Below, one piece after another: positions 6,547-10,650 of a stretch of DNA of 10,650 nucleotides. Position numbers and translations under genes: made by a program. Source of the stretch: RGIG5612 sp964579345. GTDB taxonomy: Bacteria; Bacillota; Clostridia; Lachnospirales; Lachnospiraceae. The notes beneath the pieces were generated by a model. The model was given only the letters and a program-made list of their open reading frames with translations. It had not been told where the DNA came from and made no database searches. The stretch is taken from NCBI GenBank assembly GCA_964579345.1, contig CAZOHB010000089.1, positions 1-10,650 on the forward strand, in the 5' to 3' direction. Position 1 is the first letter of the stretch. Each line of letters starts with the position of its first letter.

Positions 6547-7422
6547 ATGAAAAAAGTATTGTCCATCATTCTTGTTCTAATTCTTTCAATGTCTTTTCTT
6601 CCTGCGCCTTCTTATGCAGGGATTTCAGATGATGTAATAGATACGGAAAGCGAACCGATTTCAATTAACTCTGAAGATATTGAAATTGAAGACTTCAACG
6701 CGCAGTATACGTTTAATGGTAAAGCCCGGAAGCAGCCGGATCTTTACCTTTTTAACTATGATCTCTGGGAAGAATTGTTCGAAAATGATGATTACGTTGT
6801 TTCTTATAAAAACAATGTCAAAGTAGGCATCGCGCAGGCAATTATAACAGGAATCGGCAATTATACTGGGTCTAGAATTCTTAAATACAAAATCGTTCCG
6901 AAGGGAACGAAGGTTTCGAAACTGAATGCCGGCGTCAAGAAAATCAAGGTGAAATGGAAACGTCAGACGACACAGACTTCCGGTTATCAGGTGCAATACA
7001 GCACATCCTCGAAGTTCAAATCGGGAACTCACACAAAAACAATTAAGAGTAAGAAGAAAAACGCGGTCACGCTAAAGAGCCTGAAGGGCGGCAGGAAGTA
7101 TTATGTACGGATCCGCACGTTTAAAAACGTATCAGGTAAGAAATATTATTCAAACTGGTCAAAGGCAAAGTCGATAAAGACGAAAAAGAAAGCTGCTGCA
7201 CCAACCGGGAGCAGATCCGGCAGTAGTTCCGGAGGCAGTTCATCCGGTTCCCGCGGTTCGGCTAATACCGGTGGATCCGGTGGAGGCATCGTTTACTGGA
7301 CGCCAAGCGGAAGCGTATATCACAGCACGCCAAACTGTCCGACACTGTCACGTTCACGCATTATTATGCACGGAACAATAGCACAGTCAGGGAAAGCGAG
7401 GGGATGTAAGGTGTGTCATTGA
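6547..7422 (+). CDS. Secreted protein with Ig-like and FN3-like modules and a His/Cys C-terminal motif
   Basis: The product is 291 aa. Residues 1-24 are a signal peptide (cut likely after SYA). Residues about 52-118 match a recurring clostridial surface-protein Ig-like module: YTFNGKA, then DYVVSYKNN, VGIAQAIITGIGNYTG, and a closing ILKYKIVP. Residues about 120-213 are an FN3-like module (KVKWKRQ, GYQVQYS, LKGGRKYYVRIRT, YSNWS), clearly related to the C-terminus of the next gene. Residues about 219-247 are a Ser/Gly linker. The last 44 residues contain YHSTPNC and GCKVCH: His259, Cys264, Cys287 and Cys290 form an H-x4-C-x22-C-x2-C pattern that resembles the small metal-binding tail (Ada-like) found at the end of some secreted clostridial proteins and nucleases. 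No nuclease domain is present here. The 68-nt gap to the next gene has no clear terminator, so the two may be co-transcribed. The function is unknown; a surface adhesin or metal-binding role is possible. Confidence 0.9.
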   Translation: MKKVLSIILVLILSMSFLPAPSYAGISDDVIDTESEPISINSEDIEIEDFNAQYTFNGKARKQPDLYLFNYDLWEELFENDDYVVSYKNNVKVGIAQAIITGIGNYTGSRILKYKIVPKGTKVSKLNAGVKKIKVKWKRQTTQTSGYQVQYSTSSKFKSGTHTKTIKSKKKNAVTLKSLKGGRKYYVRIRTFKNVSGKKYYSNWSKAKSIKTKKKAAAPTGSRSGSSSGGSSSGSRGSANTGGSGGGIVYWTPSGSVYHSTPNCPTLSRSRIIMHGTIAQSGKARGCKVCH

Positions 7423-7490
7423 GCCGGAAGATGTTTTTATTAACATAGAAAAATCGAAACTGTTGGCATGAAATAATAAGGAGGCAAAAT

Positions 7491-9047
7491 ATGAAAAAAA
7501 GATCACTACGAATACTTAGCATTATTCTTTGTGCTGTTATGCTATTTTTATTTCTACTTCCCACAAACAGAACAACACGTGCAGATTCATCTTCATACCC
7601 TGTTCTTTATGGAGAATCAGAAATGAATAATAGTCATGGAACTGCGCAGAGCGTTCCATTAGGTTATGCTGTTAAAGGTTCACTGTCTTCAAAAACAGAT
7701 GTTGATTGCTATAAAGTGATAGCAGCAGAAGACGGACCGTTGCAATTTTATATCGAAAATCTACATACTACGAAAAATGCTACCTGGGATATAGACGTCT
7801 ATGAAATGATCAATAGCAAAGTTGTTGGTGGAAGATATAATGAGGTTCCTTCGAAAACAAAAAAAGATATATGTGTAATTAATGCAAAAGGTGGAACGAC
7901 TTACATTGTTCAAATCCAACCATTGTTTATCCTTGAAACAACATCTGGACATTATCTTAATGAATACATTCTTTCTACTATTGGACATTCATTGAAACTA
8001 ATAAGAGGTAAAGAAGCTACATGTACCGAAGCTGGAAATAAGAAGTATTGGTCTTGTAATGTTTGCCATAGAAATTTTTCTGATGAATTCGGAGTGGAAG
8101 AAATTACGGATATGGACAGTGTTATTATCCCATCAAAAGGGCACTCTCCGGGAAATCCAATAAAAGAAAATATATATGATGCAACCTGTGAATATGAAGG
8201 TTCTTATGATTATGCTACATATTGTCTTGTTTGCGGACAGGAGTTAGACCGAACAACTTATTATACTAAACCATTATCTCATAAACCTCAGACTATACAG
8301 GCAGTACCGGCATCGTGTGAAAGAAATGGTTTAACTGAGGGAAGTAGATGCTCATTGTGCTACGAGATATTGCGACCACAGGAAGTAATTCCAGCGCTAG
8401 GACATAGGTGGAGTAGTTGGAAATATACTAAATATTCATATTCTTTAAATTATATGAGAGAAAGAGAATGTTATACTTGCGGAAAAACAGAGACAGAATT
8501 TATTCCGTCATTGGGTCTTACTTCAGGAGATAGTTTGCCATATGAATATGCAAAAGTAATATATGAATATGGTAACTACCCGGAGCTGATCGAAGTAGGA
8601 ATTGGCTGTGAACCTGTTTTTCGTAGTGAAAATGCAATCTATGTGTATACACAGGTGTATTCTGGTGGAGGTGGGAGATTACTTAAAATTACAAAAGCAA
8701 AGCCACATATTGTATACGAAACTACACAGGCAGAAAAAAGAAATTATGAAGTTTATGTTCATTCATGGACCAAAATTAAAAAAATCACTGCTAAGAAAAA
8801 AGGCTTTACTGTTAAATGGCAAAAGGATTCAACTCAACAAGGATATCAGATTCAGTATAGTTTAAAGAAGAGCTTTAAGGGCAAAAAAACGGTCACAATC
8901 AAGAGTTATAAAACAACATCTAAAACAATTAAAAAGCTTAAGGGCGGTACAAAATACTATGTCCGGGTACGTACGTACAAGAGAATAGGTAGCGAGAAAT
9001 ATTATGGAATCTGGTCAAATACCAAAACAATTACAACAAAGAGATAA
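7491..9047 (+). CDS. Secreted modular protein: PPC-like domain, CxxC repeats, FN3-like tail
   Basis: The product is 518 aa. A consensus SD AAGGAGG (7478-7484) lies 6 nt before the ATG. A signal peptide covers 1-31 (cut likely after TRA). Residues about 41-165 resemble a bacterial pre-peptidase (PPC) domain: NNSHGTAQSVPLG, SKTDVDCYKV and GGTTYIVQI. Residues about 166-342 hold three full repeats with a lone Cys near a Gly (Cys178, 233, 276), then a CxxC pair (189/192, 245/248, 287/290), and a GH or SH at the boundary (166, 218, 264, 305). A fourth, partial repeat has only the CxxC (327/330). Such ATCxxxG, CxxC, GH repeats are common in clostridial surface proteins; metal binding or disulfides are both possible. 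Residues about 343-425 are unassigned. Residues about 426-518 form an FN3-like module close to that of the preceding gene. No protease domain is present despite the PPC-like part. The gene is noticeably AT-rich, with many AGA and ATA codons compared with 1543-6247. It ends at a strong terminator. Confidence 0.9.
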   Translation: MKKRSLRILSIILCAVMLFLFLLPTNRTTRADSSSYPVLYGESEMNNSHGTAQSVPLGYAVKGSLSSKTDVDCYKVIAAEDGPLQFYIENLHTTKNATWDIDVYEMINSKVVGGRYNEVPSKTKKDICVINAKGGTTYIVQIQPLFILETTSGHYLNEYILSTIGHSLKLIRGKEATCTEAGNKKYWSCNVCHRNFSDEFGVEEITDMDSVIIPSKGHSPGNPIKENIYDATCEYEGSYDYATYCLVCGQELDRTTYYTKPLSHKPQTIQAVPASCERNGLTEGSRCSLCYEILRPQEVIPALGHRWSSWKYTKYSYSLNYMRERECYTCGKTETEFIPSLGLTSGDSLPYEYAKVIYEYGNYPELIEVGIGCEPVFRSENAIYVYTQVYSGGGGRLLKITKAKPHIVYETTQAEKRNYEVYVHSWTKIKKITAKKKGFTVKWQKDSTQQGYQIQYSLKKSFKGKKTVTIKSYKTTSKTIKKLKGGTKYYVRVRTYKRIGSEKYYGIWSNTKTITTKR

Positions 9048-9082
9048 GAGTTTGTATATCAGTAATCACTCAGTATAAACAC

Positions 9083-9119
9083 ATGAAAAAGAGGTTTTAA
9101 TACCTCTTTTTCATTTTTA
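9083..9119 (+). terminator. Intrinsic terminator after the CxxC-repeat gene
   Basis: ATGAAAAAGAGGT (9083-9095) pairs over 13 bp without mismatch with ACCTCTTTTTCAT (9102-9114), around the 6-nt loop TTTAAT, and is followed by TTTTA. It lies 35 nt after the stop codon at 9047. Confidence 0.88.
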
Positions 9120-9232
9120 TGATTCTTTAGAGTGTTTCGTGAGAGCTTTGTATAGTAATCTTCGAGTATTGGCTATTCTTGTTTTGCGTTTTCAAAGTCG
9201 TCGAAACGATAGAACCAGCTACAGAATCATAA
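9117..9232. repeat. Small element with 14-bp terminal inverted repeats, possible MITE remnant
   Basis: TTATGATTCTTTAG (9117-9130) is the inverse of CTACAGAATCATAA (9219-9232) with one mismatch; the outer 10 bp are perfect. A nested inverted pair, GTTTCG (9134-9139) and CGAAAC (9202-9207), lies inside. If the flanking TA dinucleotides (9118-9119 and 9230-9231) are a target duplication, the layout fits a small non-coding Tc1/mariner (IS630-like) element of about 110 bp. It has no ORF. It could instead be only a long-range hairpin. The rest of the gene-free stretch 9233-9427 is AT-rich, with a weak promoter candidate and nothing else clear. Confidence 0.4.
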
Positions 9233-9332
9233 TTTTATTAACAGTTGATTGAAACTTACTCTGAGTAAAAAACATTTCACGGAAGTATCATTTAATATTT
9301 TAAAATTTAATTATGAAAAAGTAGATAAACAT

Positions 9333-9362
9333 TTGCTCCTGTCCTTCACAAATCAATATAAG
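9333..9362 (+). promoter_or_regulatory. Weak promoter candidate for the zinc-ribbon pair
   Basis: TATAAG (9357-9362, 5 of 6 match to the -10 consensus) has TTGCTC (9333-9338, 3 of 6 match to -35) 18 bp upstream. It lies about 80 nt before the start codon and downstream of the previous terminator, where a new promoter is expected. The AT-rich surroundings make chance matches likely. Confidence 0.3.
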
Positions 9363-9429
9363 CAGCGAAGTATTAACTATGAACATCAGATAATAATAAC
9401 GAAAGAACACTGGATGTAACAGAAAAAAT

Positions 9430-9434
9430 GGAGG
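9430..9434 (+). promoter_or_regulatory. Shine-Dalgarno site that decides the start at 9443
   Basis: GGAGG at 9430-9434 sits 8 nt before ATG 9443. It overlaps the upstream in-frame ATG at 9428, which has no SD of its own, so the shorter start at 9443 is preferred. Confidence 0.8.
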
Positions 9435-9442
9435 TTACAGAT

Positions 9443-10045
9443 ATGCAAGAGATTATCGGATTAAAAGTTCAAAAATTAGCTGGTATTTTTCGGATTATTG
9501 GGATATTAGCAATTTGCGCTAGTGGAATATATATTTTTATTAAAAACTTACCTGGTGGAATGATTTATGGCGCGATTTTTGGACGGGACGCAGGGTTTAT
9601 CGTTCTATTAATATTACTTGTAGCAGCATATATTGCCTTAGGTATCTTCTTTGTTCATTTTTTATATGTCCTAATGGTCGCATTTGGCGATATGGTTGAG
9701 AATACCAGACTGATCAAAACAAAACTGAACGCTGACGAAGTGAGTGATCAAACGGCATCTGCTGGAATTTCAAATACTGTTGGAAATATTGGGAATGCTT
9801 CTGGCTCGAAAGGTGTAGTTGTACCAATCGGTAATATCATTAGGCAAAGTGTAAAAGATAAAAAGAAAAACGCAGATAACTCTATAATAAATGATATTTC
9901 CACGAAAGAAAGAAGCACGAATCCCGCTGAAGAGATTTCCAATACAACTGCTTCTCAAGAAACTGCGGTTTGTAAGAATTGCGGAGAGGCGATCGATCCC
10001 GGTTCGAAGTTTTGCTTCATATGCGGAACTCCTATTGGAAAGTGA
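9443..10045 (+). CDS. Membrane protein with two TM segments and C-terminal zinc ribbon
   Basis: The product is 200 aa from ATG 9443. Hydrophobic segments at residues about 11-33 and 51-80 predict two (possibly longer, re-entrant) membrane spans. If so, both termini would be cytoplasmic. Residues about 90-170 are a polar, low-complexity linker rich in Asn, Ser and Lys. The C-terminus is a short zinc ribbon, CKNCGEAIDPGSKFCFICG-like, with Cys177, 180, 191 and 194 (C-x2-C-x10-C-x2-C). Proteins with such a ribbon joined to membrane segments are common in Bacillota, but most have no assigned role. The next gene starts 39 nt downstream and begins with a similar ribbon, so the two are probably co-transcribed and may interact. 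No enzymatic motif is seen. Confidence 0.88.
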   Translation: MQEIIGLKVQKLAGIFRIIGILAICASGIYIFIKNLPGGMIYGAIFGRDAGFIVLLILLVAAYIALGIFFVHFLYVLMVAFGDMVENTRLIKTKLNADEVSDQTASAGISNTVGNIGNASGSKGVVVPIGNIIRQSVKDKKKNADNSIINDISTKERSTNPAEEISNTTASQETAVCKNCGEAIDPGSKFCFICGTPIGK

Positions 10046-10084
10046 CCAATCGACATTTTTTGTTTAAATAAGCGAGGTGATAAT

Positions 10085-10650
10085 ATGTTTTGTCCTCATT
10101 GTGGTTCAAATATAAGAAATGATTCCGTTTTTTGTCCAGAATGCGGTGAAAAAATTGATCCATCGTTAAGAGAAAGATTGGAGCAGGATGATACTTTAGT
10201 CGAAGTAAAAGAAGAACAGAAAGATTCCTCTTCAGATAATCGGGAACATTCATCGGAACAGTTACCGCCTTCTAAGAATACCAATAACGTTTCACCCAAA
10301 AACAGAAAACTGTTAATCGGTATTATCATTGCTGCTGTTGTAATTGTTATAGGTGTGGTCATCTCCATAATCTTCCTGCCTCGGAATAATTACAAAAAAG
10401 AAACTGCGAATGATCCGGCTACAACGATTCCAGTCGCGTCTGCTTATGTCGAACCAGAGCCATACAATGATGATTCATCTGATTATGTAGAGCCGGATCC
10501 TTATATTCAAGATGAATCAGATTACGCGTTTGATGATGATTATGCTGAATGGTTAATGATCACAACTGCGAAATCCGGGCTCAATTTGAGGGATGGTCCG
10601 GGAACAAATTATAAAGAACTTTATACCATTCCTTATGGGACTGTCATCTC
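10085..10650 (+). CDS. Zinc-ribbon, single-TM protein with extracellular SH3-like domain (3' end outside window)
   Basis: This reading frame is open from ATG 10085 to the window edge (188 codons and 2 bases), with no stop, so the gene is partial. A good SD, GAGGTG (10074-10079), lies 5 nt before the ATG. The N-terminus is a zinc ribbon: CPHCG and CPECG with Cys3, 6, 17 and 20. A charged linker (27-75) leads to one TM span at about 76-98. Residues about 121-155 are an acidic Tyr/Pro/Asp linker with an imperfect tandem unit (YVEPEPY, YVEPDPY). From about residue 158 a bacterial SH3 domain starts (SGLNLRDGPGTNYKEL, then a YGTVI turn). Such SH3 domains usually bind peptidoglycan or other wall components. 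The predicted topology is ribbon inside, SH3 outside. A role linking the wall to the cytoplasm is inference; domains beyond the SH3 part may lie past the edge. Confidence 0.88.
   Translation, partial: MFCPHCGSNIRNDSVFCPECGEKIDPSLRERLEQDDTLVEVKEEQKDSSSDNREHSSEQLPPSKNTNNVSPKNRKLLIGIIIAAVVIVIGVVISIIFLPRNNYKKETANDPATTIPVASAYVEPEPYNDDSSDYVEPDPYIQDESDYAFDDDYAEWLMITTAKSGLNLRDGPGTNYKELYTIPYGTVI

Noticed and set aside
7431..7446. Terminator between the genes at 6547 and 7491
   Set aside because: The stem ATGTT/AACAT is only 5 bp of AT-rich pairs and has no following T-run.
10096..10368. Minus-strand frame over the last gene
   Set aside because: The + strand frame here has an SD, a zinc ribbon, a TM span and an SH3 domain, so the antisense frame is a shadow.

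Overview
The window looks like a piece of a low-to-moderate GC Gram-positive chromosome, most likely an anaerobic member of Clostridia (Bacillota). The reasons are strong purine-rich Shine-Dalgarno sites, short lysine-led signal peptides, many secreted proteins ending in lysine-rich fibronectin-III-like (FN3-like) modules, zinc-ribbon membrane proteins and a bacterial SH3 domain. A finer placement (for example Lachnospiraceae or the former Clostridiales Family XIII) is a guess from protein style and cannot be settled from this sequence. All eight genes supported here are on the + strand. No tRNA, rRNA, CRISPR array, transposase or phage gene was seen.

Layout. Positions 1-343 hold a degenerate interspersed repeat, a good extended -10 promoter and a leader hairpin. 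Next is a secreted protein with aromatic wall-binding-like repeats and an unrecognised C-terminal domain (344-1411). A GC-rich structured spacer (1412-1542) carries a duplicated copy of that gene's 3' end. Two tandem paralogous secreted SGNH-type hydrolases with C-terminal FN3-like pairs follow (1543-3291 and 3310-5166). A rhodanese-domain lipoprotein comes next (5192-6247). These last three genes are tightly spaced (18 and 25 nt) and probably form one transcript ending at a strong hairpin terminator (6293-6353).

A spacer of about 300 bp (6248-6546) holds three copies of a short motif, two of which build the terminator, and a TACAAT/ATTGTA palindrome. After it lie two more secreted proteins. 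One has an Ig-like module, an FN3-like module and a His/Cys C-terminal motif (6547-7422). The other has a PPC-like domain, a series of CxxC repeats and an FN3-like module (7491-9047). A 13-bp-stem terminator closes this unit (9083-9119). Then comes a gene-free stretch of about 380 bp with a small terminal-inverted-repeat element (9117-9232). Last are two adjacent zinc-ribbon membrane proteins (9443-10045, and 10085 running off the right edge).

How the genes fit together. Six consecutive genes encode exported proteins, so this is a cell-surface/exoprotein locus. The two SGNH proteins are the only likely enzymes with a visible serine-hydrolase active site, and removal of acyl groups from an extracellular glycan is a reasonable but unproven role. 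The rhodanese lipoprotein would act on the outer membrane face. The last two genes look like a membrane sensor or scaffold pair with cytoplasmic zinc ribbons. Base composition changes across the window: the SGNH and rhodanese genes are clearly richer in G and C than the genes after about 7490, which suggests a mosaic history.
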